Source: Sepioteuthis lessoniana
Lineage: Eukaryota > Mollusca > Cephalopoda > Myopsida > Loliginidae
Reading direction: 5' to 3'
DNA: 64,000 nucleotides
Assembly (NCBI GenBank): GCA_963585895.1
Contig: OY757904.1
Location: forward strand, 164,099,213-164,163,212
The notes beneath the pieces were generated by a model. The model was not told where the DNA came from and made no database searches. It worked only from the letters and a program-made list of their open reading frames with translations. Every line of letters starts with the position of its first letter. The stretch's first letter is position 1. Positions 34,151-46,092 of the stretch are shown here, in pieces. The translations under genes were made by a program, and so were the position numbers.

Positions 34151-34284
34151 TGTATATCGTTGAACGTCACTTCTTGTGTAGTTCGCTGTAAATTCGAATC
34201 TTCAAATCCTTCGTCGACAACTGTTGCTGTCCTTTTTTTTTTGTTGTTGTTAGTACGAAATTTTCGAATCCTTCGTCGTCAACT

Positions 34285-35358
34285 GTTGTATCGTAGTAAG
34301 GAAGAGATACACAGTGAGATAGAGTTAACTATTTATTAACTGAAGTAGTACAGTCCAACAAACATTATAAGTCTCGCTCGTGTCTATAGAGACAATAAGT
34401 GCACAGTTTGATGTCAGTGTGGGAACTGTACATACAATTATTCGCAAGGAACTGAAGATGCGGAAGATTTGCGCGGAAGATTTGTGCGAAGTTTGTCCCA
34501 AGGGTGCTCAGAGAAGATCAGAAAGAAAGACGTTGTCATGACAGCAGAGAGATGGTCGAGCTGATCAATTCCCATCCCGCAGTTCTTGATGCTCTGGTGA
34601 CCTGCGATGAAAGCTGGATCTACTGCTATGACCCAGAGACCAAGAGACAGAGTTCCCAGTGGAAGCATGCTGGTTCTCCCAGACCCGAGAAGGTCAAACA
34701 GAGCAAATCCATCCACAAACTTTTGATGATCCCTTTTTTTGACAGCACTGGCTTGATCTACATGCACTGGGTTCCCACTGGACAGACAGTCAACAAGGAA
34801 TACTATGTTGAGGTTTTAAGGGAGTTCAGGAAGAGATTCCGCCGGAAGAGGCCAGCACTCTTCAAATCAGGCCAGTGGCATTTCCACCAGGACAATGCAC
34901 CTGTCCATAACTCCATCGTTGTCACAGACTATTTGACCAAGATGGGCATCAAGACAGTTCTCAGCCTCCCTATAGTCCAGACCTTGCTCCCTGTGACTTT
35001 TGCTATTCCCTAAGCTCAAGGAAAACCTTAGAGGCTGTCGTTATGAGATAATTGAGAAGATGAAAGAGGCTGTGACGAAGGTCATTGACACGCTCACACA
35101 AGAGGACTTCCATGGGGCCTTCCAGAAGTTGTTTGAACGGTACAACAAGTGCATTGCAGCCGGAGGAGATTACTTCGAAGGGGACTAGAGTTTCATGTGT
35201 GTACTATCAATAAAAGTGCCCATACGAAAAAAAGTCTGGAAACTTATTGAAGACACCTCGTACATCTGAAGTTGATCTTTTACTACTGATTGAGCTTAAG
35301 AAAAACGTCTTTTATTCCTCCGATATACCGGAAGTCACGTGGTTCGAGCTACTATACA
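34285..35358 (-). repeat. Gypsy element A, 5' LTR, split by a mariner
   Basis: The right piece (35,263-35,358) begins on the minus strand with TGTATAGTAGCTCGAACCAC. The left piece (34,285-34,383) has CTTCAGTTAATAAATAGTTA. Both match the 3' LTR at 31,799-31,990. The 34,384-35,262 mariner lies between them. A short sequence GTTG..GACGACGAAGGATT is duplicated between this LTR and the gag start (34,200-34,290). Confidence 0.82.
34384..35262 (+). mobile_element. Mariner (D,D34D) nested in the Gypsy 5' LTR
   Basis: The right terminal inverted repeat AGTCTGGAAACTTATTGAAG..CACCTCGTA ends at TA 35,261-35,262 and matches the mariner at 14,889. Plus-strand transposase runs from a helix-turn-helix part (TISAQFDVSVGTVHTIIRKE) into the 34,504-35,013 frame. 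That frame has the first catalytic Asp in VTCDESWIY and the second in FHQDNAPVH; after a frameshift come PCDF and EKMKEAVTKVIDTLTQEDFH. A duplicated GCGGAAGATTT near 34,458-34,480 shifts the frame. The left terminal repeat and N-terminus are missing, and about 12 bases of LTR are missing at that junction, so the left end was lost by a deletion. It is non-autonomous. Confidence 0.9.
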
Positions 35359-38340
35359 GCAATTACTATGATGAGATAACAGTCAAATTTCTGATACCAG
35401 ATATCTTTGGGCATGGGAATAATCTAACACTATAAATTAAATAAAGGATTTGCTTCAAAATTTCTCAAAGGTTACTGACTATAACAAAAGACATCTGAAG
35501 AAGCCAAGAAGTTACAGTATTCCCACTCTAATAAAAATGACCAAGACGAGAACAATAATTTGAAGTTCGTAAATTGTATAAATAATAACACCTCATTTCA
35601 GAAATTTAGACAGAAAGCTTAAAAAATCTTTCCAGAAATATTGCACATGATGAGAGATATTTAACGAAGTTTTGTTTTCTTCTTCAGTGTATAAATAGTT
35701 TTAAAGTTTAAAAATATATCATATATTAGAATTAAGAGTGTTCATATTTTCATCTCCAAATACAAATGTCTACTCATTCTTTTCAATATAGCATAAAATT
35801 TTATCTGATATTGTTATTTATGTCTTGATTATTTTTAGCAGTCAACTCCAGTTTCTCTTTGGTGCCTCTGGTGATGTATCGGTTATGAAGCTAGGCTTCC
35901 CAACTATTATTTGTAAATTCAACTCTCACTGTGTGTCCCACACTCCTGGCCTTGTGTTAAAATAAGCACAGCTTAGCAAATAACAATTTATTTCTTCTAC
36001 TGCTTCCATTTTCAATTTTTTGTTCCCACCTGAATCACCTGTTGTATGAATCAACATGAGCACAAAATTCTGATTCTTTTTCTTTGAATGAAAGCAAAAA
36101 AAGAGTAAAAAATCTATTTTTAGGAATTTCCATTGCATTGATCAAAGATCAGGTTCTACATTTTTCATGAATGAGAAATATGTTGCTTTTTAAAAATTTA
36201 TCAAGTATAGATTTACTTAAATTAAGCCAAGTCTGGCATGAGGTTATATTTTGTGTTACCAACCTGTGAAGTATGAATTCGTTATCAACAATTTCAGTGA
36301 TGGTAATCAGGTTTAAATTAATACACCATTAACGTGAGAGACATAATTATGAGAAGATAATTCCAAACCCTAATTTGAAGTTCTTAAAGAATTCCAATCA
36401 AAAAACAAAGACCAAAAATATATTTCCAGAAACTTGTCAAAAGTCTATCTATTTTGTAAAAAAAAAAAAAAAAAAAAATACAACAATCAAATGCTCTCAG
36501 TATTAAATGAAAACTTTGGCTGAGAAATAAAATTTGATTTTAATGCTGACATCATTGAACCTAAATAATTTCTATCAAACTGTGAGTTGAAATATACCAG
36601 TTTATTGAATAATTTGCTAGAAAAGACAAAACAGAACTTTTTTAACAATGATTTTCTGCTTTTTGTATCTGTCAGTCAATCTGTTTTATGTTGCTTTTAT
36701 GAAAGTTATAGATACCAATGATTAAGAGTTGATCATAAAATATTGTAACAGGCATGTCTGGTTGAAGGTCAGCCTGTTATATGTTAGTACAATACAGTTT
36801 GTTTAGGAAAATTTGACAAATTCAAATAATCTATAATTATAACACATACATATGCACATACATGTATATATATCTAAATATGTTCAGCAGTTATCCCACA
36901 ACAAGGATGGACTGTAAACTTCAGATGCTAAAAAGTTGACATGATAACATCATATCTGCTATTGGTAACTTTTTTACTAATGGGTTCAAAGTGCTGCAAC
37001 ACTGATCGAAGAAGTGTGTGAACTGTAAGAATGTCTATGTTGAAAAATAAAGCTCATTTAGTCACATTCTACGAGAGTATCTTTGTCAGCCTATGAACTT
37101 TTCAGCAAACCCTTTTAAAATTTTTTTTGTTAATGATTGTAATAAATTTACCAGGGATAAATACTAAATAAGAAAATATTTATTTTCAGAATTTTTTCTA
37201 TGTATGAAGTGACATAATGTATGATTTCTTTTATCGTAACTCACTTGAATGCTTCTTTTGGTGGCTACTAAGCTCATTGTGAAGCCACATTCTATTATAT
37301 AATTCCTATTATTGCAAATAAGTAAATAAGTACTCTATATAGAATTTAATAGTTATCACCCTTAAGAAATGAAAATGATCTGGGTGAGCGTGGACCCTGC
37401 ACTATCATTATGGAGTTGTAAACTGCGCTGGAAATTGTTTTATTCTCTAAGGTGGAACATTTTAACTCTATTACAAAAATAAAAATCTCATTATGTGTCA
37501 TTTTTTTGTGTTACAATAACATAAAAACATGAGATCCTTATAACCTAAATACATTAAGTCTGAATTTAGTTTTTATATTATGTGCCCTGTTGAAAAGTAT
37601 CAGGTCATTTTGAATAGATTTGCCGACAGTTTTGAAAAGTTGAAAAGATGTAAGGATAAATGTGTATGATCCCGACTGGAATTCTTTGAAGGGGACTCAG
37701 GTACTCTTTATTATTTATTTTATAAAGGACCGGAATTTTGTGAACTAGAGAAATGAAGATAGGTAAGAAAAACTCATTTCCCACACAGAAGTGGCATTGA
37801 ATAGGCGACTGGCAGTCTCGAAAATGGAAAAAAATGAATCTTTGCTGAATATTATCTGTGATTTAGATGAAAAGACGAATCTCTTAATATGAAGTCTAGT
37901 TTTTCAGGTGAAAACGCAATTTAGATAGATTTTTTTTTACTTCTGCTTCAAATTCCGTACAATGTGTCTTGAATTGAAAAGTTATTGTAAAATTCCAATA
38001 TCTTAAAAATTGCTAGAATCCGTATATAAAGATAGATTACATAGTGTCTGGAACCAAATATAAAATAGGAAAAAGAAGGAAATAATCGTTAACGGGGTTC
38101 ATCTTAGCAATAACGAGTTCCCACTAGCCGTCTACTTTAATGACCCCAAGCCCATATTACAACCCTGAAATGCCAGCAAATAGCTCGGGACTTAGAATTA
38201 TCTAGTGAATTCTCAAAATAGCTAAACTATAGACTTATACTAAGTTAAAACTGAAGGAATGTTTGGTGGGGAGTACAAAAAGAGTAGAAAAAGGAAAAAA
38301 AAAAAAAAAAAAAGGAAAAAGGAAAAGGAAAATTTTTTAA
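35359..38340. other. AT-rich sequence without recognisable gene
   Basis: Contains an A-run at 36,458-36,478. No repeat family, exon pair or long frame that I can support over almost 3 kb. Confidence 0.45.
38295..38335. repeat. A-rich low-complexity tract
   Basis: Poly-A of about 19 bases followed by GGAAAA repeats, just upstream of the RTE copy. Confidence 0.9.
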
Positions 38341-38344
38341 ACCC

Positions 38345-41300
38345 ACAAGTTAAGCCTAAGAAGTCATGGGAAGCAGCATGAAGTATATGAAGTAAGGCAG
38401 ATGAACCAAGCGTCAGGTCAACGGCGCGCTTCACCAGATGCTGGGTGGACGAACCCCATAGGTCAACAGCCAGGATCAAATAGTTCAGTCAGGAAACTAC
38501 TGCTACACATCTTTAAGAGTGGCGTCTATTGATGAGGTCAAAATACAGCCATCGAAAGATTACAATGACTCTCACTCAAACCATATGTCCAAACCGCATC
38601 GCCCTTCGCGATGTTAAAAAAGAGGCGTATTCGGCTAAGGTTGGAGCTCTGTCCCCAGTGTGCGAAAAACCAGCTACAGAACTCAAACACAAATAAAAAT
38701 TATTATGATGTAAAAGTACAATAATTTTAAATAGAAAAGGCCAACTGGCGGAGCTGACAGCGTCTGTGGTAGAGCATAATATAGACCTAGTATGCGTACA
38801 AGAACACAGTGAACTAGAAATCACAGTGAACTAGAAATCAAATACTGTGATACTGGCAATGAATGGACGTGTATCTCCGCATCTGCATAGAGAAACTCTA
38901 TCAACGCCACCGTAAAGGGTTTAGGAATGATTCTCAATCCACGTGCCCTAAAATCCCTTAACAGCATCGAGAAAATACAACCGAGAATGATAGTAGCTAC
39001 GTTTAATGGTAACTCCAGCACAATAATCATCTGCTTCAGGTCTACCAGTGTTGGTGATGAAAAGGACCTCGACAACTTCTATAATGAACTATCTTCCCTT
39101 GTTTGTAGCATCCCTAAACACAACGTTTTCATCATCGGAAGAGACCTGAATGCCAAATTGGTATAAATATAAACAACAAATTCAGCTTACACAACTCGTC
39201 AAACAGAAATCGGGAACACCTAACAGATTTCACACTAGAAAATAGACAAACAATTCTAAATTTCAGAAAAGGAAGGGGAAATTATGGACCTACACTTACG
39301 CAAATAATGATAAAGTACAGATAGACAACATCCTCATGAATAAGAAATGGATTAATAGCAATTTGAATTGTGAGGCATACTCCTCTTTTGAAGGTGTGTC
39401 TTCCGACCATCGAATTGTCACGGCAAAGATGCGTCTGAATTTATTCAGGAATGCGACGCAAACAGCCAAAACCGCACACTAAAACTGGTCCCATCTTAAC
39501 AATAGAGCTATTTGCGATAAATACACGATATCACTAAGAAATAAATTCGATGCATTTTAAGAGATATTTGAAACACCTACAACGAAGGAAGAATTTCGTC
39601 AATGTCCATGCGGAAGCAGCAGCAGAATGCATACCAACCAAACAAAGTGACAAACGTAGAATTCCGTGGGAGACATTTGCAGTTAGGAAAAAAAACAAAA
39701 AACGAGACAATGCGAAAACAAAATCCCTATATAATAAAAGGAACCCAACTAATGCCAATGTCCAGAAAGTTAAGAAGACATAAAGTGAACTAATTAACAT
39801 ATACCAAAAAGAACAAACAGAATACATTCAAGACCAGATCAATAAGATTAGAAATTCTGTAGAAGATAGACTATCTCGGATAGCGTGGCAGACAGTTAAT
39901 GAAGTCAGTAAAAGAAAAAGCACCTCGAGAGCTAAACTAAAAGCTTCCATCCAAAAAGAACGAATACAGTTATGGAAGGAATATTTCAAGAATCTACTAG
40001 GAAAGTCCTCGAAAGTTACGGATGAACCGATAACGAAAATTATTAATTATCAACTAAACTTCAAACTAGGACAGTTTACTCAAAAAGAATTCGACGTAGT
40101 ACAAACTAAAATTAAAAACAGGAAAGCTGCCAGTGTTGATGAAATACCGCCAGAAGTATGGAAAACAAGGAAATTCGACGACATATTGCTCCGATACTGC
40201 AACGCCATATATAACTAGAACGCGATAGACAGGTGGACAAAGGGCTGCATCCTCCCTTTCCCCAAGAAAGGTGACTTCGGAATTGCCAAGAAATACCGAT
40301 GTATAACCCTTACTTTCATAGTGGCTAAGATTTAGTGCTCTGCTACTCAACCTCATCGAACTTGAGAAAATTCTTAGGAAGAATTATAATAATTTTCGGA
40401 GAAATCGATCCCCATCACAAATTCTGACAATCCGTAGAATTCTAGAAGGTGTTCGTGCGAAAAACCTTAAGGTGCTACTCTCATTTGTTGATTTCTCCAA
40501 GACCATTGACTCCATACACAGGGATGCCTATGGTTCCCCCCCCCAAACCGTCGCAGCCGTAATGACGTTCTATAAAAACACGAAAGTAAAAGTTCTCTCA
40601 CCGGATTGAGACACAGACTTTTTTGACATTGTCGCAGGTGTTCTGCAAGGGGACATATTAGCCCCATACCTGTTCATAATCTGCATAGACTACGTACTTC
40701 GAACGTTAATGCGAGAAAATGGCTTTACACTGGAAAAAGCAAGAAAAAGACGATTGCCTGCTTATGATATAGGGCTTCTAGAAAATACACCTGCCAAGGC
40801 CGAATCCCTGCTGCATAGTCTGGAATGGGTAGCAGGTGACGTAATGTGTTTTAATCAAAGAGGTGGCATCTCCATACTAAATGGTGGTTCTCTGAAACTA
40901 GTGGACAAGTTCACCTACCTCGGAAGCAGCGTCTCATCTACGGAAAATGACGTGATTACGTGGCTAGCAAAGGCATGGACTTTTATTGATAGGTTATTGG
41001 TCATATGAAAATCAGACCTATCTGATAAAATAAAATCCATTTTTCCAAGCAGCTACATGGATGCTGACTAAGTGTATAGAGAAAAAGCTTGATCGCAATT
41101 GCTTGAGAATGGTGTGAGTTATATTGAACAAATCCTTGAAGTAACATTCCACAAAACAGCAGCTGTACGGCCACCTACTTTCCATCTCCAAAACTATCCA
41201 AATTAGATGAACAAGATATATGAGACACTGCTGGAGAAGTAAGGATGAACTCATAAGTGACATTCTCCTATAGACCCCTTCACACGGACATGCAAGTGTT

Positions 41301-41453
41301 GGCCGACTAACTAGAACCTATCTACAACAGCTCTGTACAGAAACGGCATATAGTCTTGAGGACCTGCCGAGGGCGATGGACAATAGAAATGAATGGTGAG
41401 AAAGAGTTGGAGAAATCTGTACTAGCGGCATGATGATGATGATGATGATGATG
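38345..41453 (+). pseudogene. RTE-type LINE, nearly full length, decayed
   Basis: The plus strand carries, in order, endonuclease pieces (GLGMILNPRALKSLNSIEKI, SIPKHNVFIIGRDLNAKL, 38,927-39,166, with GGD changed to GRD). Then comes the linker (RIPWETFAV, SRIAWQTVNEVSKRK), the RT fingers (VDEIPPEVWKTRKFDDILLR) and palm pieces (VDFSKTIDSIHR, LQGDILAPYLFIICIDYVLR). The C-terminal segment has DKFTYLGSSVSSTENDVI and HCWRSKDELISDI. It ends in (GAT)n at 41,432-41,453. The YADD region is deleted near 40,760. Many stops and shifts show that it is dead. The 5' limit is approximate. Confidence 0.87.
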
Positions 41454-41713
41454 AAAAAGGACTTGAGATAAATGACTAAGAAATAGGATCATTTTGAAAA
41501 TTTTTAATTTATAGAATTTCAATGGTATAAAAATAAACCACAACTTTTTGCATTATGACAAATTGCAGTTTTCTGTTCTTTTCTTTGCTCCTTGACTTTC
41601 TTTATTTCATTTTGTTGATGCAAATTTTTTTTTCCAGAACCCAGTCAAAAAAAAAGTAAAAAAACCAAGAAAGTCTGATTCAATATCACTATTATTATAG
41701 TTATTCATAAAGT

Positions 41714-41820
41714 TTAACTTAGATGTGGTTCAAGGCTAGAAGTATGGGGTACCCAGTGAGAATCAAACTCACTGACAATTGTATGCTAATCCAGCTTGCT
41801 AAACAGTACACCAAGTGCAG
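41714..41820 (-). repeat. tRNA-derived SINE G
   Basis: On the minus strand TTGGTGTACTGTTTAGCAAG is the A-box region, and GTGAGTTTGATTCTCACTGG carries the B box followed by a tRNA-like stem. The tail GCCTTGAACCACATCTAAG matches the copy at 8,035-8,212. Confidence 0.78.
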
Positions 41821-41949
41821 TTCCCACATTGTAATCATTATACAACTACATTTGTTTTGTAATTAACATTATTTTTTATAAAACCTTTGTTAGTGATTAT
41901 ATTTCATCTCAGAAAGAAAATCAATATTTTGTTCATTATGGATGGCATT

Positions 41950-42850
41950 AAATGTAGCAGTTATTTTGCTGCTGTGGTCTTAACAGTTAATTCTGAAAAA
42001 ATTGAATTGTAAACTGAAGTGCCAAAAAAAATTGAGACATCAGTCCACTGGATGGATTTGTTCTGGTAAAAATGTACTCATCTGGACAGGGGGGTGTCCT
42101 CGTAGTGTAATGGTTAAAGCGATGGACTGCGGAATCGTAGTACGCAAGTTCATACTCCAGTCACGCTATTACGTTCACTTTCGGGCAAATACCCTTGGGA
42201 AAGGTATGAACCCCTTTATCCTCCCAGCTATGGGTTAAATAGTACCACTACTGTTCTTCTAGGAGAATAGATTTGGCATTAGATAACCTACAAAGGTTGA
42301 TATGCCATAAAACAAAGAAACCAAACCAAACCAAATCATCTGGACAGAAAATCTTTGGTATAATTTGTAAAATATAGTAAAATATATCAGAAGGGTATTG
42401 TTCCAACTGATGATGGCTCTGTTATAGCATGGAGTGTATTCTATGGGAGTTTGAAAGGCCCATCAGTGAAACTGGAATCTCTTTTGGTAAGTGTGAAATA
42501 TATGGATCTTGTTGCAGAACATTTCTGTTATCCTTGCTATGTTTCTTGGTGGTGAAGTTTTGTTCCAGAAAGATAATATAACCCCTCAATTTTTGTAAAT
42601 GACATAAAACTAATTCGAAGAATACTTGGATTACTTTCATATGCTCCATTGACCCTTCAAACTCTCAAGGCTTAAACTTCACTAAAGCATGTATAGAATA
42701 TGTAATAGCCATGCCTACTGAACATAAATCAGTTATAGATTTCCCTAAAATGTGTTTAGATATACCCACTCAATGATTTCAGCACCTTGTCGACTCTATG
42801 CTATGTAGCCTATGTTAATTAAGTGAAAGGAGGAGTTGTATATTATTAGG
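41950..42850 (+). pseudogene. Tc1-like transposase relic, interrupted by SINE H
   Basis: Downstream of the SINE the plus strand reads YIRRVLFQ, SVMAWSVFYGSLKGPSVKLE, FQKDNITPQFL and QHLVDSML. These resemble the Tc1 transposase signature YVRR...GGGSVMVWG, FQQDNAPCHT and the C-terminal LVDSMPRR. Every part is broken by stops and shifts. Upstream, WICSGKNVLIW ends at the insertion point (42,089) and continues after it (ENLW). The assignment rests on short motifs, so it is moderate. Confidence 0.55.
42090..42336 (+). repeat. tRNA-derived SINE H with target-site duplication
   Basis: The head has an A box TAGTGTAATGG (42,103-42,113) and a B-box-like GTTCATACTCC (42,148-42,158). The body is the same as in the minus-strand copy at 5,802-6,037, and the tail is CAAAGAAACCAAACCAAACC. 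The 11-base direct repeat CATCTGGACAG flanks it exactly (42,079-42,089 and 42,337-42,347). The A/C-rich tail and TSD fit LINE-driven insertion. Confidence 0.92.
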
Positions 42851-43021
42851 AAGCTGTTTCAAATTTTTTCGCCCTTCTATTTATGTAATTCTATTCACAT
42901 TCACTCTGTCTTATTGGAAGAGAATGCACACTGAAAAGAATGTAACGTAAAATTGAGAATCATGGAAGCTATTTTTCTAAAAACTTAGCAATAATTCTAT
43001 GAAAAATTATAATAATAAAAT

Positions 43022-43200
43022 ACTAGGGAGAGTCAAATGTTTGACAATATTTTGGTATATGCTAGTTTGTAGCACATGTATCATTTGACCTAAGCTGTTC
43101 AAGCTGTGGTTAGTATTATTGTTGTAGTTGGTGAACTGACATGTTGTACATTGCTTTACTCCATGTGGGATGTGAAAGCTGCACAGATGAATGTATAAAG
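43022..43200 (+). repeat. Interspersed repeat F, copy 2
   Basis: Matches 13,765-13,955 (AAATGTTTGACAATATTTTG, AAGCTGTTCAAGCTGTGGTT, GTTGTAGTTGGTGAACTGAC, ATGTTGTACATTGCTTTAC). Confidence 0.6.
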
Positions 43201-43309
43201 TTTTCTAATTCAGGAACTTATGCTTAGCAAGTTTGAATTGGACTATAATACAAGGGAAGCAGCCAAAAACATTCATCGTGTAAAAAGTGAAGGCACAGTT
43301 TTTCATGGG

Positions 43310-44028
43310 ACAATTTTGGTCCCATGCTAATCACAGTATTTGATTGTGGCCTTAGTTCCATGACTTCCACCTACATTTCTGGTTAGTTGGTTTATTAACT
43401 ACCTCTGTGCTCATGTTATGTTTGAAAGATCCACAGAAGGGGAATGACACAATCTCTCTAGAGCTTCTTCTGATAGTTGGGGTCGTTCATTGGAGCAATT
43501 TGCCTGATTGTTAACAACTGAAAGACAAGAAAAACTTTCCATTAACAAGTAACAACTATTTATAGAAACACAATGGTGTAACAATGATATATGCAATATA
43601 TGTATATGTGGAAATTGTATCTCTTTTTGCTGAATTTGAGAAACAGACAAATGAGGTATCTGGTTGGTACAATCTTTCTATGTCACTCAATTTTTTGGAG
43701 AGTATGGCTTTTGCTTGGAGAGCTTTCTTTTCTTATTTTCTTGTCTTTGGTATGGTCATTGGATATCTTCTTCTCAAAGCCTAAAAACATGTATTTTTAT
43801 AGAGGATTTCCCTGGGAACAAACATTCCTGATTAGCTAACCAATTACAGATCATTTCCTATTCTTTTACAACTTTTTGACTTGTCAGCCAATCAAATGTG
43901 CTGATCTATGTCTGTGGGAAGAGTATCCCTTCCATGTATCAGATTTTAATTGGACATCCAATTAAGCTACAATATAGGAGCTCGGTTAATTAAGGGTCAC
44001 AGTCCACATCTTGTGAGTGGAGGAGTAT
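43310..44028 (-). repeat. LTR-like repeat D, copy 1
   Basis: About 720 bases matching 47,606-48,346 in order: CACAGTATTTGATTG, TTAGTTCCATGACT, GAAAGATCCACAGAAG, ACTCAATTTTTTGGAGAGT, CTGATCTATGTCTGTGG, GGTTAATTAAGGGTCACAGT. The minus strand has GATTGG boxes, and the other copy has an AATAAA signal, so it is plausibly an LTR read from the minus strand. Small open frames inside (43,584-43,839) look incidental. Confidence 0.6.
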
Positions 44029-44385
44029 TTTCACGTTAACTGAAACAAAAATCAAAGATCTGATAGATCTATTGAAAGATGGGACCTTTTAACCCCTAAC
44101 TGCTGGACAAGAGTTAGTTCAGGATGTCATGATTTTAAATAGGTCAATGTACCGAGAAACCCCAAGTTCCTTGCTTGTTTACTTTTTGCATTGACAATTT
44201 GAAAGTTCAGTTAGTTCAAGGCCCTCACTGACTTTTTGAATTTCTTTCAAAGTCAGCAAGTCTGTTTTATATCTTTATAAAAAGAAATTACATTTTTCTG
44301 AATAAAAAAAAAGTGTCATGTTCTCCATAAGTTTTTAGTACCAGTGAATACCTCATGTTGTCATACAATAATCAGATGGTTCAAG
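44029..44385 (+). repeat. Interspersed repeat E, copy 1
   Basis: Sequence TTTTCACGTTAACTGAAACA, AAGATCTGATAGATCTATTG, TTTGAAAGTTCAGTTAGTTC, TTTTATATCTTTATAAAAAG, GAATAAAAAAAAAGTGTCAT. Two other copies lie at 51,770-52,865 (split) and 58,276-58,568. No coding capacity; class unknown. Confidence 0.7.
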
Positions 44386-45360
44386 AAATTTTGCTATGGT
44401 TGCAAGTAGCTTGCTGATTAGAAAATGTCAGGTAGGCTTAAAAACATGGATTCTGGGGCTGTACCCTAAACCTTATAGGCAAATCTAGTGAGTAGCCCTT
44501 GGAGGGGATCAGAGGAGCTTGGTATCTCATAGTCCAGTGTTGTTTATCACCTTCACAACTTCAGCAAAAGTATATGGTGCTGATGAATTGTGCCTCATAT
44601 TACCAAAATATTGCAAAAACTTTTGATTTACCTTAGTTGCAAGTGAACTCAACTAACAAAATGGTTTTTGTATAATTGTTGTGCCTTTTGCTTGATCACA
44701 AATCTCAGTAAGTTCTCTTTTGCCCAGTCTGACTTTAAATCCCTTTTGGGCGATGCTTGAAATAATCAGATATTCCATGGGGCCAAATCAGTAAATCTTG
44801 GGATTCTGTTCAGCATTTTTTCTTTGTCAGTCATTCTATTTGACGATTTTTAAAAATCATTTTCATATGACCATAAATGGAGTCCCCAATTGCATTTGGG
44901 TAATTCTAATTAAGAAAGATTCTCATCTAAATGCTCTCCTTATAGTTATAAAAGATATTATCTTCAATCTCATTGGCTTCCACTAATCATTATAAGTCAC
45001 ACATTCTAATATAAAAAAATCACTGATTTATTGATATTCTAGTCGTAAGTAGGCCTTTTATTAAAATGAATATGAGCAGAAGGAAATGTTTTCCTTAGAA
45101 ATTTTTCTTCTTTCTGTTAAGTGACAGACAATATTGACTATAGAAATGAATGTGTTCATTTGTACTTTTCTCATGAGTTGAAAATGCTTATCTCTTTTAG
45201 AAATGAGAGATCAATATTATTGGGTTTGATTAGTTCATGATTATAAATTATTGAATAATTCTAATTAACAACTTGAAACAATATTTCAGCTAATTAATAG
45301 TTAATAGAACAAAGTTCTTATTAAATTTTAGTCCTAGTTGTTTTGTTTTTTATCAAGATT
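44386..45360. other. No gene recognised
   Basis: AT-rich sequence lacking supported exons or known repeats. Confidence 0.4.
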
Positions 45361-45371
45361 AAAACCTCAAA

Positions 45372-46092
45372 GACATAATGGGAAGGAAGGAAGGGAGGAA
45401 GGAAAGGTAGGCAGTGAGAAAAAGGAAAAGGAAGGAAAAAAAGAAAAGTAGGCAGTGTGAGGAAGGAAGCAAAGAAGGAAGGAAGGAAGGAAGAAAAGAA
45501 GGTAGGCAGTGTGAGAAAGAAAAAAAAGAAGGAATGAAGGAAGAAAAGAAGGTAGGCAGTGTGAGAAAGGAAGGAAGGAAGGAAGGAAATTTAGGCAGTG
45601 GGAGAAAGGAGAAAAGGAAGGAAAAGAAGGCAGTGTGAGAAAGAAGGAAGGAAAGGTCAGCAGTGTTAGAAAGGAGAAAGGAAAGAAAGAAGGAAATGTA
45701 AGCAGTTTGAGAAAAGAGAAAAAAAAAAGGAAGGAAGGAAGGAAGGAAGAAAAGAAAGGTAGACAGTGTAAGAAAGGAGAAAGGAAAGAAGGAAGCAAAG
45801 GTAGGCAGTATGAGAAGGGAGTTAGGAAGGAAGGAAGGAAAGGTAGGTAGTGTTAGAAGGGAGAAAGGAATGAATAAAAGAAGGAAGGAAAAGTAGGCAG
45901 CTTGATAAAGGAGAAAGGAAAGAAGGAAAGGTAGGCAGTGTGAAGAAGAAAGCAAGGAAGGAAGGAAAGGTAGTCATTGTGAGAAGGAAAGAAGGAAGGA
46001 AGGAAGGAAAGGTAAGCAGTGTAAGGAAAGAAGGAAGGAATGGTAGAAGTTTTAGAAAGGAGAAAGGAAAAGAAGGAATGCTAGACAGTGTG
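45372..46092. repeat. GGAA-rich minisatellite with AGGTAGGCAGTGTGAGAAAG anchor
   Basis: The anchor motif GTAGGCAGTGTGAGAAAG recurs about 17 times, separated by variable (GGAA)n/(GAAA)n blocks. Anchor spacings run from about 30 to 61 bases, with a mean of 42 and several exactly 42. The plus strand is nearly pure purine. Ser/Leu/Phe-rich frames of 143-198 codons on the minus strand are by-products. Confidence 0.93.

Noticed and set aside
42002..42238. Plus-strand 78-codon frame
   Set aside because: It runs across the boundary of a SINE inserted in a transposon relic, so it is a composite of non-coding DNA.
45359..45955. 198-codon Ser/Leu/Phe-rich membrane-like protein on the minus strand
   Set aside because: It is the translation of the GGAA minisatellite; overlapping frames are equally open.
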